Source: Paenibacillus sabinae T27
Lineage (GTDB): Bacteria; Bacillota; Bacilli; Paenibacillales; Paenibacillaceae
Length of the DNA: 64,000 bases
Assembly (NCBI RefSeq): GCF_000612505.1
Contig: NZ_CP004078.1
Span: 4,287,279-4,351,278 of the forward strand
Direction: 5' to 3'
Shown: positions 6,463 to 14,756 of the stretch, piece by piece
Position numbering within the stretch: the first letter of the stretch is position 1
Layout: the number at the start of each line of letters is the position of its first letter
Notes under the pieces: model-generated
The model's database searches: none
What the model was told of the DNA's origin: nothing
The model's input: the letters and a program-made list of their open reading frames with translations, nothing else
Translations under genes and position numbers: made by a program

Positions 6463-6569
6463 ATACAAGAAGAAACGGCTGACGACGTCTTTCAAGACGC
6501 AAGTGCGTTTCTCGTAGAAATACAAGGTCTGTTATAAGCGTGAAACTTATAAATTCTTGTATTTTAAAA
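6463..6569. repeat. structured dispersed repeat, copy 1
   Basis: The shared order is AAGAAGAAACG, a GACG-type hairpin, GCGTTTCTCGTAGAAATACAAGG, then TTATAAGCGTGAAACTTATAA, then CTTGTATTTT. The GAAACG and CGTTTC arms pair, and ATACAAG pairs with CTTGTAT. The outer ATACAAGAA (6463-6471) is also complementary to TTCTTGTAT (6554-6562), so two folds compete. A terminator-like hairpin follows directly. Confidence 0.7.
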
Positions 6570-6578
6570 AAGTTAAGA

Positions 6579-6627
6579 AGCCAACAAGTCTTCCGGTTAT
6601 TGGAGACTTGCTGGCTTTTGCTTTTCT
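6579..6627. terminator. bidirectional terminator-like hairpin
   Basis: AGCCAACAAGTCTTCC and GGAGACTTGCTGGCT form a long stem followed by TTTTGCTTTT on the plus strand; on the minus strand it is followed by CTTAACTTTTTT. No gene in 6628-7015 feeds it. That stretch holds only small hairpins, such as ATGCAGAA with TTCTGCAT near 6895-6920. Confidence 0.5.
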
Positions 6628-7015
6628 ATTGGTGCAATTCCTCCATCAAACCAAGTTAGGAATTAGGGCAATCGCTCTAACATCAAGGGACAGGTCAGGT
6701 TGGTTATGATTTTAATTCAACATCATTGCAAAACAGCTAAAGTGCAGCTTTTTTCGATCAAAAACGTTTTTTCTCAAACATAACCTGCAATTATACAGGG
6801 ATTTGAGACTGTTCTGACTGAATTTGAGGCGGAGCGGAGAAAAACCTGTATTTCCGTAGGCATGTTATACATAGCTATTCTCAGGCGATCAAAAGATGCA
6901 GAATTTCAGGTTTTCTGCATTATTTACTTCCCCCCCTAAAAAGAAAGAAGGATCACCCGCTTCCATTCGGGCGGCCCCGTCCACCTACGTAAATCCCACC
7001 TACCTGAATCCCACC

Positions 7016-7116
7016 CAAGAAGAAACGCCTGACGGCGTCTTTCAAGACGAAAGTGCGTTTCTCGTAGACATACAAGGTCTTTTATAAGCGTGAAACTTAT
7101 AAAAGACCTTGTATTT
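7016..7116. repeat. structured dispersed repeat, copy 2
   Basis: Same family as 6463-6569. The second hairpin is perfect here: ATACAAGGTCTTTTATAAG pairs over 19 bp with its complement around a CGTGAAA loop. Copy 2 ends at the A-run that is the T-tract of the minus-strand terminator at 7117-7154. Confidence 0.7.
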
Positions 7117-7154
7117 AAAAAAAGAGACTCCAAGGCTTGTTGCCTCAAAGTCTC
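7117..7154 (-). terminator. terminator of the IscA-like gene
   Basis: On the minus strand GAGACTTTGAGGC and GCCTTGGAGTCTC form the stem around AACAA, followed by seven T. It lies about 45 bp after the stop of the gene at 7198-7557. Confidence 0.75.
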
Positions 7155-7197
7155 CGCTGCTTTCGGAACTCAAATATTCTGCTGTTTCTTAACTACC

Positions 7198-7557
7198 TCA
7201 GCAAGGCTCCTCGCTAGGTTTCCCCGCATCCGTCGCCGTTCTGAAGCTGTGTCCGCAGCCGCACGTGGCGGTGGCGTTCGGGTTGTTGATCGTGAAGCCG
7301 CCGGACATTCCGGATTCCTCGAAGTCGATTTCGAGGCCGTCGAGCAGGCGCAGGCTGTCTTTTTCCATGACGACCTTGAGGCCCTTCACATCCATGTAGA
7401 CGTCCTGATCGGTTTCGTTGTCGTCAAAGCCCATCGCGTACGAAAATCCGCTGCATCCTCCGGCGGTTACGCCAAGGCGAAGGAACATGTTCGGGATCTC
7501 CTGCGAGTCGCGCATGGTCTTCAGCTGCTCCGCAGCCGTATCGCTGATTGTAATCAT
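7198..7557 (-). CDS. IscA/HesB-family iron-sulfur cluster assembly protein
   Basis: This 119-residue A-type carrier fold protein acts in Fe-S cluster assembly or delivery in the cytoplasm. The three family cysteines are visible: one in 'VTAGGCSGFSY' and two in 'TCGCGHSF', with the usual 'GFTINNPNATATCGCG' ending. I chose ATG 7557 because AGAAGGAGG lies 8 bases upstream; a longer frame to 7605 has no such site. The extra tail after the CGC motif (DAGKPSEEPC) ends with another Cys. It stands alone with its own terminator. Nearby Fe-S-related genes (the radical SAM MqnE and NifU-like YutI) fit. Confidence 0.85.
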   Translation of the reverse strand: MITISDTAAEQLKTMRDSQEIPNMFLRLGVTAGGCSGFSYAMGFDDNETDQDVYMDVKGLKVVMEKDSLRLLDGLEIDFEESGMSGGFTINNPNATATCGCGHSFRTATDAGKPSEEPC

Positions 7558-7692
7558 GGTTTCCAGCCTCCTTCTAAATATATGGGATCGGCCGTGCTTG
7601 GCCAAAAGTTATTGTCTATATAAAATAAAGTATACTTCACTCCACCCCGCTCCACAAGCCGCAGATGAGGGGACAAGAACGGTTCCGGGCGG

Positions 7693-7721
7693 TTGCTCAC
7701 CTTTCAAGAGAGGTTTATAAT
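7693..7721 (+). promoter_or_regulatory. promoter-like boxes upstream of mqnE
   Basis: TTGCTC (7693-7698) and TATAAT (7716-7721) are spaced by 17 bp. A leader of about 220 bases follows, holding an imperfect hairpin at about 7815-7863 (AAAACA arm with TGTTTT arm) of unknown use. I see no known riboswitch in it. Confidence 0.5.
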
Positions 7722-7944
7722 AGGAAAAAGCACTATGCAAAATTCGAAATTTTGTCACGCGCGGCCTATGACTCCATAGAAAATGAAATTGCTGCCGCTT
7801 CGATATGTTGTTCTTGAAAACATCTGCGTCGTTTTTCTCTAGGTGAGAAACAACGGGGTGTTTTCTTATTGGTAGGCCGCACTCGCTATCGTTTGCCCAT
7901 GCTGGCTGAGCCTCTGATCTCAAACCTTACTAGGAGGAATCATA

Positions 7945-9051
7945 ATGTCTACTCTTATTACGCCCCACACCGATGCCAGAATGGCGGATATTATTGAAAA
8001 GGTTCACGCCGGCGAGCGATTGACCCTTGAGGATGGCGTTTATTTATATGATAGCAACGACTTGCTGACGATCGGTCAGCTCGCTAACGAGGTTAACCTT
8101 CGGAAGAACAGAAACAAGGTGTATTTTATCGAAAATATGAGCCTGTACTTCACCAATGTATGCGAATCGCGCTGCGCGTTCTGCAACTTCCGCAAGGATG
8201 AGGGCGAAGAAGGTGCCTATACCCTCTCCGGCGAGGAAATGATCTCCTACGTGGAGCAGCATATCCACCCCGGCGTGCGCGAGTTCCATATTGTGGGCGG
8301 GCACAACGCAAACGTCCCTTTCCAGTACTATGTTGATTCGCTTCAGGCGCTGCATGACCGTTTTCCTGATGTGACCTTAAAGGCTTATACGGCGGCGGAG
8401 ATCGATTTCTTCACCCGGATCAGCGGTCTGAGCATCCGCGAAGTGCTGGAACGCTTGCAGGCGGCGGGTCTTAAGACCCTTACAGGCGGAGGAGCGGAAA
8501 TTCTGTCCGACCAATACCGCCAAAAAATGCACGTCGACAAAGCGAATGTCGAACAATATCTGGAGGTGCACCGGCAGGCGCACAAGCTCGGTATGCGGAC
8601 CCATACGACCATGCTGTACGGCTCCATCGAGTCCCACGAGGACCGCGTCCGGCACATGCTGCAAATCCGCGAGCTTCAGGACGAAACGAACGGCTTCATG
8701 GTGTTCATTCCGCTGTCGATGCAGCCCAAGAGCAAGAATGCCGGCATTATGCGACGAAACTCCGCGTACGAGGATCTCAAGACGATCGCTATCAGCCGGC
8801 TGATGATCGACAATATCGATCACATCAAAGCTTACTTCATTAATATAGGGCCGCAGCTGACCCAGGTCTCGCTGAGCTTCGGCGCTTCCGACGTGCACGG
8901 AACGATTCTGAAGGAACGAATCAGCCATTCCGCCGGTGCACTGACACCAGAAGGTCTTACACGCGAAGAACTGATCTGGCTCGTGAAGGGCGCAGGCAAA
9001 ATCCCCGTTGAGCGCGACACCTTCTACAACGAAATCAAGGTATACGAATAG
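7945..9051 (+). CDS. mqnE: aminofutalosine synthase (radical SAM)
   Basis: This 368-residue radical SAM enzyme has the cluster motif CESRCAFC (CxxxCxxC) at about residues 72-79. It has the CofH/MqnC/MqnE family features 'LYFTNVCESRCAFCNF', 'FHIVGGHNAN', 'KAYTAAEIDFF', 'GLKTLTGGGAEI' and 'MLYGSIES'. MqnE joins SAM and 3-[(1-carboxyvinyl)oxy]benzoate to give aminodeoxyfutalosine, an early step of the futalosine route to menaquinone. MqnE rather than MqnC is chosen on the family pattern. The MqnL-type decarboxylase at 14757-16535 supports use of this route. The start follows AGGAGGAATC. The NADH dehydrogenase-like gene lies 37 bp downstream and may be cotranscribed. Confidence 0.85.
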   Translation: MSTLITPHTDARMADIIEKVHAGERLTLEDGVYLYDSNDLLTIGQLANEVNLRKNRNKVYFIENMSLYFTNVCESRCAFCNFRKDEGEEGAYTLSGEEMISYVEQHIHPGVREFHIVGGHNANVPFQYYVDSLQALHDRFPDVTLKAYTAAEIDFFTRISGLSIREVLERLQAAGLKTLTGGGAEILSDQYRQKMHVDKANVEQYLEVHRQAHKLGMRTHTTMLYGSIESHEDRVRHMLQIRELQDETNGFMVFIPLSMQPKSKNAGIMRRNSAYEDLKTIAISRLMIDNIDHIKAYFINIGPQLTQVSLSFGASDVHGTILKERISHSAGALTPEGLTREELIWLVKGAGKIPVERDTFYNEIKVYE

Positions 9052-9088
9052 CCAACCCATTTCACAGCGGAAAGGAAGGGCGCACTGC

Positions 9089-10150
9089 ATGAAGAAACTG
9101 CTTGTTCTCGGGGGCGGCTATGGCGGCCTCGCACTGATCCAGGATTTGCTTAACCATCATCTCCCCAGCGACGTGGAAATCGTCCTGATCGACCGGATGC
9201 CCTTCCAGGGCATCAAGACGGAATATTATGCGCTTGCCGCCGGTACGGTTTCTGATTATGATCTTCGCATCGCCTTTCCCGTTCACCCCAGGCTCTCAAC
9301 CAAGTACGGCGAAGTCGGCTCCATTGATCTGGAGAGCCGGCTCGTCCTTATGGCAGACGGCGAGCCTGTCCCTTACGATATCCTGGCCATCGCCCTCGGC
9401 TGCACCGATAATTATCACGGCATTCCCGGCGCCGTGGAGCATACATGCAGCATACAGACGCTGCCTGGCACCCGAGAGACCTACCGCCGCCTGAACGATG
9501 TGAAGCCCTATGGCACCATCAACATTGTGGGCGGCGGCCTGAGCGGCGTCGAGCTTGCCGCCGAGCTGCGCGAAAGCCGGCCCGATCTGAATATCTCTAT
9601 TCTCGACCGGGGCGATCGTGTGCTGTCCGCTTTTCCGGCCAAGCTGTCTGAGTACGTCGAGGAATGGTTCAGCGAGCATCAGGTGCAGACGCTCAGCCGG
9701 ATTTCGGTCTCCCACATTGAGAAGGATGCGGTCTTCAACGGCTCACAGGCAATCGCTTCGGACGTTACGGTCTGGACCGGCGGCATTCAGCCTGCCCAGG
9801 TCGTACAGAACCTCAATGTGGCCAAAGACCGCGGCGGAAGGGTGCTTCTCGGCCAATACTATAATATCCCGGAGTATCCGGAAGTTTATGTGATCGGCGA
9901 CTGCGCCAGCCTGCCGTATGCGCCCAGCGCCCAGGCGGCGGGTGCCCAGGGCGAGCAGATCGGGCAGGTCTTGCGGGCCCTGTGGCGAAACGAGAAGCCG
10001 AGACTGCATAAAATCAAGCTGAAGGGAACGCTCGGTTCCCTGGGTAAAACCGAGGGTTTCGGCCTGCTCGGCAGCCGTTCCGTGATGGGCCGGGTCCCCC
10101 GCATTCTGAAGAGCGGTGTGCTGTGGATGTCCAAGCGTCATTTCGGCTAA
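9089..10150 (+). CDS. NAD(P)/FAD-dependent oxidoreductase, type II NADH dehydrogenase-like (YutJ-like)
   Basis: This 353-residue flavoprotein has an N-terminal FAD-binding GGGYGG motif (LLVLGGGYGGLA), a second nucleotide site 'INIVGGGLSGVELAAEL' and the C-terminal FAD motif 'EVYVIGDCA'. Type II enzymes pass electrons from NADH to menaquinone without pumping protons. Start ATG 9089 follows GGAAAGGAAGG; a longer frame to 9008 would overlap mqnE. Genes for YuzB and a YutI-like NifU follow, as yutJ, yuzB and yutI cluster in B. subtilis, so I read this as the YutJ counterpart. The link to menaquinone-making MqnE is natural. Confidence 0.8.
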   Translation: MKKLLVLGGGYGGLALIQDLLNHHLPSDVEIVLIDRMPFQGIKTEYYALAAGTVSDYDLRIAFPVHPRLSTKYGEVGSIDLESRLVLMADGEPVPYDILAIALGCTDNYHGIPGAVEHTCSIQTLPGTRETYRRLNDVKPYGTINIVGGGLSGVELAAELRESRPDLNISILDRGDRVLSAFPAKLSEYVEEWFSEHQVQTLSRISVSHIEKDAVFNGSQAIASDVTVWTGGIQPAQVVQNLNVAKDRGGRVLLGQYYNIPEYPEVYVIGDCASLPYAPSAQAAGAQGEQIGQVLRALWRNEKPRLHKIKLKGTLGSLGKTEGFGLLGSRSVMGRVPRILKSGVLWMSKRHFG

Positions 10151-10157
10151 AGCCCGC

Positions 10158-10412
10158 TTAGTCGATTTCAAGATTGTCCCAGGCTTCCAGTTCCTTGATC
10201 TTGGAATCAATGGCGGCTTCCAGCTCTTCGGGCGAATCGGCGGCGACGACTTCTCCGTTTACCATCGCGAACGGCTCGAAGCGGCATTGGTTGCAGTTGC
10301 CCAGGCAGGTGTATTCGATGACATCGTAACCCGGATTCTGCTCCAATTTATTCTTAAGCGCTTCGGTGCCATGTCCCAGGTTGCTGACACAAAATTCAAT
10401 AATTGGTCTCAT
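10158..10412 (-). CDS. yuzB: YuzB-family protein (DUF1450, UPF0349)
   Basis: This 84-residue protein has the family pattern 'PIIEFCVSNLGHG' and 'CLGNCNQCRFEPFAMVNGE'. The CxxxC-xx-C cysteines suggest a thioredoxin-like ferredoxin fold that may bind metal or a cluster; its role is unknown. The start follows AAGGAGATCAAC. It converges with the YutJ-like gene, only 7 bp between the stops and no terminator seen. Confidence 0.85.
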   Translation of the reverse strand: MRPIIEFCVSNLGHGTEALKNKLEQNPGYDVIEYTCLGNCNQCRFEPFAMVNGEVVAADSPEELEAAIDSKIKELEAWDNLEID

Positions 10413-10462
10413 GTTGATCTCCTTGGCCCTTACTAACCGTTTTATTTTTTAAGTATTTGTAC

Positions 10463-10484
10463 TATAATATACGTACGAAAGGAG
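10463..10484 (+). promoter_or_regulatory. -10 box and ribosome binding site of the NifU-like gene
   Basis: TATAAT (10463-10468) lies just ahead of GAAAGGAG (10477-10484), leaving a very short leader before ATG 10495. The -35 region is AT-rich and not distinct. Confidence 0.45.
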
Positions 10485-10494
10485 TGATTGAGAA

Positions 10495-10743
10495 ATGAGT
10501 GAGAATACACAAAGCACTAGCATGTACGATGAAGTGCTTGAAGTTCTTGATAAACTGCGTCCGTTCCTGCAGCGCGATGGCGGCGACGTTGAGCTCATCG
10601 ACGTTGAGGACGGTATTGTTAAACTGAAATTGATGGGTGCCTGCGGCAGCTGCCCAAGCTCCACCATTACGCTGAAAGCCGGAATTGAACGTGCTCTGAT
10701 CGAAGAAGTTGAAGGTGTCGAGGAAGTCGTTCAAGTATTCTAA
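10495..10743 (+). CDS. NifU-like Fe-S scaffold protein (YutI-like)
   Basis: This 82-residue protein is only the C-terminal NifU domain: '[30 protein letters not shown]' then '[18 protein letters not shown]'. The CxxC pair at about residues 54-57 binds a transient Fe-S cluster for delivery to apoproteins. It is transcribed alone and ends in a strong terminator. The start follows GAAAGGAG with 10 bases. Confidence 0.9.
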   Translation: MSENTQSTSMYDEVLEVLDKLRPFLQRDGGDVELIDVEDGIVKLKLMGACGSCPSSTITLKAGIERALIEEVEGVEEVVQVF

Positions 10744-10760
10744 TTTTCGCGTACACACCG

Positions 10761-10801
10761 TCCCGGTGCTTTGCCCTATGGCAAACGCCGGGATTTTTTT
10801 G
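10761..10801 (+). terminator. terminator of the NifU-like gene
   Basis: The stem combines CCCGG with CCGGG and TTTGCC with GGCAAA around CTAT, and is followed by seven T. Confidence 0.85.
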
Positions 10802-10897
10802 TGCTTATTTTTGCGCCTAATCTATCGGTCAATTATATTAAATTTTATCTTTCGCCACAACCTTGTCTCTTAGCTGAACCCGAACCCGTGATCTCCA

Positions 10898-10940
10898 CAA
10901 AAAAATCCCGCACGCCCTTTAAACAGGCAGTACGGGATTG
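10898..10940 (-). terminator. terminator of the metNIQ operon
   Basis: On the minus strand CCCGTACTGCC and GGGCGTGCGGG pair around TGTTTAAA, followed by seven T, about 20 bp after the metQ stop. Confidence 0.85.
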
Positions 10941-10959
10941 GTTTTTAGCTTGCAGTCAA

Positions 10960-11826
10960 TTAGAACGCCGGGATGATGGAGCCTTGGTACTTGTCTTCAA
11001 TAAATTTCTTCGCTTCCGGGGAAGTCAGCGCGGCTGCCAGCTTCTTGATGGCGTCTTTCTCCTTGTCGTCCGGACGGACTACAAGCAGGTTCGCATATGG
11101 AGAATCTCCGCTCTCGATGAACAGGGCGTCCTTCGTCGGAACGAGTCCCGCTTCCAGCGCGTAGTTGGCGTTGATCAGCGCGAGGTCGACTTCATCCAGC
11201 TGACGCGGCAGGTTAGCGGCTTCCAGCTCGATGATTTTGAGATTCTTTTTATTTTCCGTGATATCCGATTTGGTAGACGCAATATTGTTAGGGTCCTTCA
11301 GCGTGATCAGACCGTTCTTCGCCAGCAGAATCAGCGCGCGGCCGCCGTTGGTGGCATCGTTAGGGATGGCCACTTTCGCGCCGTCTTTCAGTTCGTCGAT
11401 CGATTTGATTTTTTTGGAGTACGCGCCAAAAGGTTCAACATGGACAGCGGCGACGGAAGTCAAATTCCAGCCGTTCTTTTGATTCTGGTCGTCCAGGTAA
11501 GGCTTGTGCTGGAAGAAGTTCGCGTCCAGTTGGCCTTCGGCCAGCTGCACGTTCGGCTGAACGTAATCAGTGAATTCCTTGATTTCAAGCTTGATGCCCT
11601 GCGCTTCAAGCTGCGGTGCGATAGCCTTCAAAATTTCTGCGTGCGGAATCGGAGAAGCTCCGACAACTAGTGTGACAGGTTCTGCGCTTGGAGCAGCCGA
11701 AGCTCCGGCAGCAGGCGCACTGGAGGCGGCAACGTTGGAGGCTTTGTTTCCTCCATTGTCAGCGCCGCAGGCAGCCAGCACCATAATCAGCGTCAGGCTG
11801 AACAAGGTCAACAGCATTTTTTTCAT
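10960..11826 (-). CDS. metQ: methionine ABC transporter, substrate-binding lipoprotein
   Basis: This 288-residue lipoprotein has a signal peptide with lipobox LAAC (Cys at residue 20), then an Ala/Ser-rich linker and the NlpA/MetQ fold: 'VVGASPIPHAEIL', 'KEFTDYVQPN', 'DANFFQHKPYLDDQN', 'VAIPNDATNGGRAL' and 'ALINANYALEAGL'. It captures methionine outside the membrane and delivers it to MetI. It is the last gene of metN-metI-metQ, 152 bp after metI, and ends at a strong terminator. The SAM-I riboswitch ahead of metN controls the set. Confidence 0.92.
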   Translation of the reverse strand: MKKMLLTLFSLTLIMVLAACGADNGGNKASNVAASSAPAAGASAAPSAEPVTLVVGASPIPHAEILKAIAPQLEAQGIKLEIKEFTDYVQPNVQLAEGQLDANFFQHKPYLDDQNQKNGWNLTSVAAVHVEPFGAYSKKIKSIDELKDGAKVAIPNDATNGGRALILLAKNGLITLKDPNNIASTKSDITENKKNLKIIELEAANLPRQLDEVDLALINANYALEAGLVPTKDALFIESGDSPYANLLVVRPDDKEKDAIKKLAAALTSPEAKKFIEDKYQGSIIPAF

Positions 11827-11978
11827 TTGATAAATCCCCCTCTGAAAGTGTATGTGTGTTAACGGAGGCTTGTAAGGTTCCCCAACCGCCAGCTCCGCCG
11901 GTTTCGGCGAAAGCCTCTGCTTCCATCGGAAGCGGAAGGCGCCCTCGCCTCAATAAGGTATTTTTATATAAATAGGCC

Positions 11979-12650
11979 TTATTTTCGTGTGAAATGTCTT
12001 ACCAGCCGGTCGCCCGCCATCTGCAGGAACTGCACCAGCACAACAAGCAGAATAATCGAGACAATCATGACTTCCTTCTCATAACGCTGATAGCCGTAGC
12101 GGATCGCCAAATCCCCAAGTCCCCCGCCGCCGACCATGCCTGACATGGCTGTGTACGACACCAGCGTAACAACGGTAATCGTAATCCCGGCAAGCAGGCC
12201 CGGACGGGCTTCCGGCAGCAGCACGCGCATCACGATCTGGGTAGTCGAAGCTCCCATCCCCTGCGCCGCTTCAATCACGCCACGGTCCACCTCACGCAGC
12301 GACGTTTCCACCAGACGGGCGAAGAACGGCGCGGCTCCGATGACCAGCGGCGGTATGGTTCCCAGAACCCCGATGGACGTACCGACCACGGCCCGGCTGA
12401 ACGGGATCAGCGCAATGACCAGAATAATAAACGGCACCGAGCGCAGAATATTAACAATGAAGGAAATAACCGCGTATAAGCCTTTTACAAAAGGAAGCTG
12501 TGATCTCCCCCATAAATATAACACAATTCCGAGCGGTAAACCAAGGATTATTGTAAAAATCGCGGAACTGCCCAGCATTTTTAAGGTATCCACCGTACCG
12601 GTAATCATCTCATCCCAGTCAACGGCTGAAAAATCAAGACCGAATATCAT
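11979..12650 (-). CDS. metI: methionine ABC transporter permease
   Basis: This 223-residue membrane protein has about five membrane segments and the permease contact loop 'EAAQGMGASTTQIVMRVLLPEARPGL' (EAA motif). It forms the channel for methionine uptake with MetN. Its ATG overlaps the metN stop by four bases (ATGA), so the two are translationally coupled. Confidence 0.92.
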   Translation of the reverse strand: MIFGLDFSAVDWDEMITGTVDTLKMLGSSAIFTIILGLPLGIVLYLWGRSQLPFVKGLYAVISFIVNILRSVPFIILVIALIPFSRAVVGTSIGVLGTIPPLVIGAAPFFARLVETSLREVDRGVIEAAQGMGASTTQIVMRVLLPEARPGLLAGITITVVTLVSYTAMSGMVGGGGLGDLAIRYGYQRYEKEVMIVSIILLVVLVQFLQMAGDRLVRHFTRK

Positions 12651-13663
12651 GACAGCACCTCCACATCAAGTCCCTGCGCGGTCAGCTCGGAGATTGTTCT
12701 GCCGATGGCTGTGGCGTCTCCTTCGAAGCGGACAACGAGCTGGCCGTACGGAATATCTTTAATGGTGGAGATGGTTCCTTGCAGGATAGCGAAGTTCACT
12801 CCGGTACCGCTGGCTACGCGCGACAGCGTCGATTCGTACGTCTTTTCCCCAAGGAACGTAATCTTGACCGCCGTCGTCCCGTCGGGATGCGGAGCCTGCA
12901 GCGCCGCAAGGAGCGGACTGTCGTCATGGGCTTCGCTTTGGATGAACTCCTTCGTCACCCCATGCCTTGGCTTCAGGAACACATCGGCCACCCGCCCTTG
13001 CTCGACGATGCCCCCGCCGTGAATCACGGCCACCCGGTCGCAAATGCTCTGAATGACATGCATTTCATGCGTAATCAGCACAATCGTCAGATTGAACTGC
13101 TTGTTGATGTGAAGCAGCAGTCTTAGGATCGAATCGGTCGTCTGCGGATCAAGCGCCGATGTGGCCTCGTCGCACAGCAGCACGTCCGGATCGCTCGCCA
13201 GCGCCCGGGCGATGCCTACCCGCTGCTTCTGCCCGCCCGACAGCTGAGCAGGGTATTTGCTCCGGTGTTCGGTGAGGCCCACAAGCGCGAGCAGCTCATT
13301 CACCTTCCGGTCGACCTCGGCCTTTGGTGTGTGCACCAGCCGGAGCGGAAAGGCGATATTGTCATACACCGTCGCCGACGAGAGCAGGTTGAAATGCTGA
13401 TAAATCATGCCGATCTTCCGCCGGCGCTCCTGCAGCTGGTTTTTGCCCAGCCGGGTCAGCTCGGTGCCGTCGACCCACACTTCGCCTTTCGTCGGACGCT
13501 CCAGCAGATTAATGCAGCGGATCAGGGTGCTTTTGCCCGCGCCGGAGTGGCCGATTACCCCGAAGATTTCCCCTTTTTCAATATGAAGATTCACGCCCGA
13601 GAGCGCTGTGGCGGCGGTGCCGCCTTTTCCGTACACTTTGGTCAAGCCTTTTAACTCTATCAC
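12647..13663 (-). CDS. metN: methionine ABC transporter ATP-binding protein
   Basis: This 338-residue ATPase has Walker A GHSGAGKST (about 38-46), a Q-loop in 'MIYQHFNLL', signature LSGGQKQRV, Walker B 'VLLCDEATSALD' and the switch His in 'LITHEM'. The C-terminal 90 residues are the NIL domain, which binds methionine and lets MetN shut the importer when methionine is plentiful. It is the first gene of metNIQ, 45 bp after the riboswitch terminator. Confidence 0.93.
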   Translation of the reverse strand: MIELKGLTKVYGKGGTAATALSGVNLHIEKGEIFGVIGHSGAGKSTLIRCINLLERPTKGEVWVDGTELTRLGKNQLQERRRKIGMIYQHFNLLSSATVYDNIAFPLRLVHTPKAEVDRKVNELLALVGLTEHRSKYPAQLSGGQKQRVGIARALASDPDVLLCDEATSALDPQTTDSILRLLLHINKQFNLTIVLITHEMHVIQSICDRVAVIHGGGIVEQGRVADVFLKPRHGVTKEFIQSEAHDDSPLLAALQAPHPDGTTAVKITFLGEKTYESTLSRVASGTGVNFAILQGTISTIKDIPYGQLVVRFEGDATAIGRTISELTAQGLDVEVLS

Positions 13664-13708
13664 TTTCTATCCTCCCCATGCCCCATAAACCACAAATCAA
13701 AAATCTAT

Positions 13709-13917
13709 CCAAAAAGCCCCCCGACAATCCGTGCAGACCGCGGGAGGCTCTCTTAACTGTAAAAGACCATGCCTTCTCATCTGCACAAAGCCGTGAACAT
13801 GCCACGCCATGTAGGAATTAGCACCATGACACTGATGCTTGGGGACGTATGTATACACCGCGCATCAATCGGTTGCCGGGCTTCATCGGGCCTGTCCCTC
13901 CGCCACTCTCGATAAGA
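13709..13917 (-). promoter_or_regulatory. SAM-I riboswitch (S-box) with terminator
   Basis: On the minus strand the leader reads TCTTATCGAGAG, then GGCGGAGGGACAGGCCC and GATGAAGCCCGGCAACC, the conserved S-box core, and ends with a terminator at 13709-13751 (GAGCCTCCCGCGG arm, CGGGGGGCTTTTT). SAM binding is expected to favour the terminator and switch metNIQ off when SAM is high. Confidence 0.95.
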
Positions 13918-13941
13918 TTGGATATGAAATTTTCATGCCTT

Positions 13942-13970
13942 AGTATAAAATCTTTTACATGCTTTGTCAA
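13942..13970 (-). promoter_or_regulatory. sigma-A-type promoter of metNIQ
   Basis: A consensus TTGACA (13970-13965) and TATACT (13947-13942) are spaced by 17 bp on the minus strand, about 25 bp ahead of the S-box. Confidence 0.8.
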
Positions 13971-13984
13971 AGATTTTTTAAAGA

Positions 13985-14719
13985 TTATCGTTTACTATCT
14001 CTTGATTTTTCCAGACTCTTGCCGAGCAGCTCGTTGCTGTACGTGAAGACTTCGACCAGGGTTTTGCATACCATTTCCATCCCCTGACGCAAATCCTCCA
14101 AATGCTCGTCGAGATCCTCAAGCCGAATTTTGTCGTGCAGGCCCTGATGCCGCTGCCACAAGTCATCCTGCATTTCGGAATTCATATAATGAATCTCGGC
14201 GTTGCGTCGGTTCCGCAGCTTCTGCATCGGATCGCGGTACGATTCCTTGATCTCATCCAGCCGGCCCGACAATTCTCTATGCTTCTTGGTGGAACGGAAT
14301 CGCCGGAGCACGGTAAAGTAGGAAAAATGCGCTTTAACCCTGACCGTATTCAGGTCGTACAGCGTGTTCAGCACCGTTCCCAGCTTGTCGAGCAGGGAGA
14401 AGACGCGGATGAAGCCGTTTTTGTAAAAATAGACATAGCGCGCGTAATCCCCCTGTTCGCTGACGGACATATCGTCCATATAGCCCGCCTTCACCGATTT
14501 GCGGAAAAAGCTAGCAGCGAACAGGCTCTGCTCAAGCTCATCCAGCGAGGAGATCAGCCCGCGAATCCAGATTTCCAGCTTCCGGTACTCATGGTCCCGG
14601 TCCTCGTTGTCATTCATTTCCGAGCGCAGCATGGACGCCATTTCCGCCATTTTGTCCATGGCATCGGCCAGCACGCCGGTGTTTTCACGGGGAGGCTCCC
14701 CCAGCAATATCCGCAGCAT
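13985..14719 (-). CDS. HEPN-like protein (Cthe_2314 type)
   Basis: This is an all-helical protein of 244 residues. 'RNRRNAEIHYMNSEM' at about residues 170-185 gives the Rx4-6H motif of HEPN domains, many of which are metal-independent RNases or helper domains of toxin systems. The long preceding helices and the length match the Cthe_2314-like HEPN family as I recall it. No partner nucleotidyltransferase lies nearby. The start is the second ATG (14719), 6 bases after AAGGAGG; the first ATG overlaps that site. The function is unknown. Confidence 0.6.
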   Translation of the reverse strand: MLRILLGEPPRENTGVLADAMDKMAEMASMLRSEMNDNEDRDHEYRKLEIWIRGLISSLDELEQSLFAASFFRKSVKAGYMDDMSVSEQGDYARYVYFYKNGFIRVFSLLDKLGTVLNTLYDLNTVRVKAHFSYFTVLRRFRSTKKHRELSGRLDEIKESYRDPMQKLRNRRNAEIHYMNSEMQDDLWQRHQGLHDKIRLEDLDEHLEDLRQGMEMVCKTLVEVFTYSNELLGKSLEKSRDSKR

Positions 14720-14756
14720 ATCCATCCTCCTTATGCATTCGGCACGGGAAGTATCA

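Noticed and set aside
6896..7148. Short open frames around the second dispersed repeat
   Set aside because: They lie in structured repeat DNA without ribosome binding sites.
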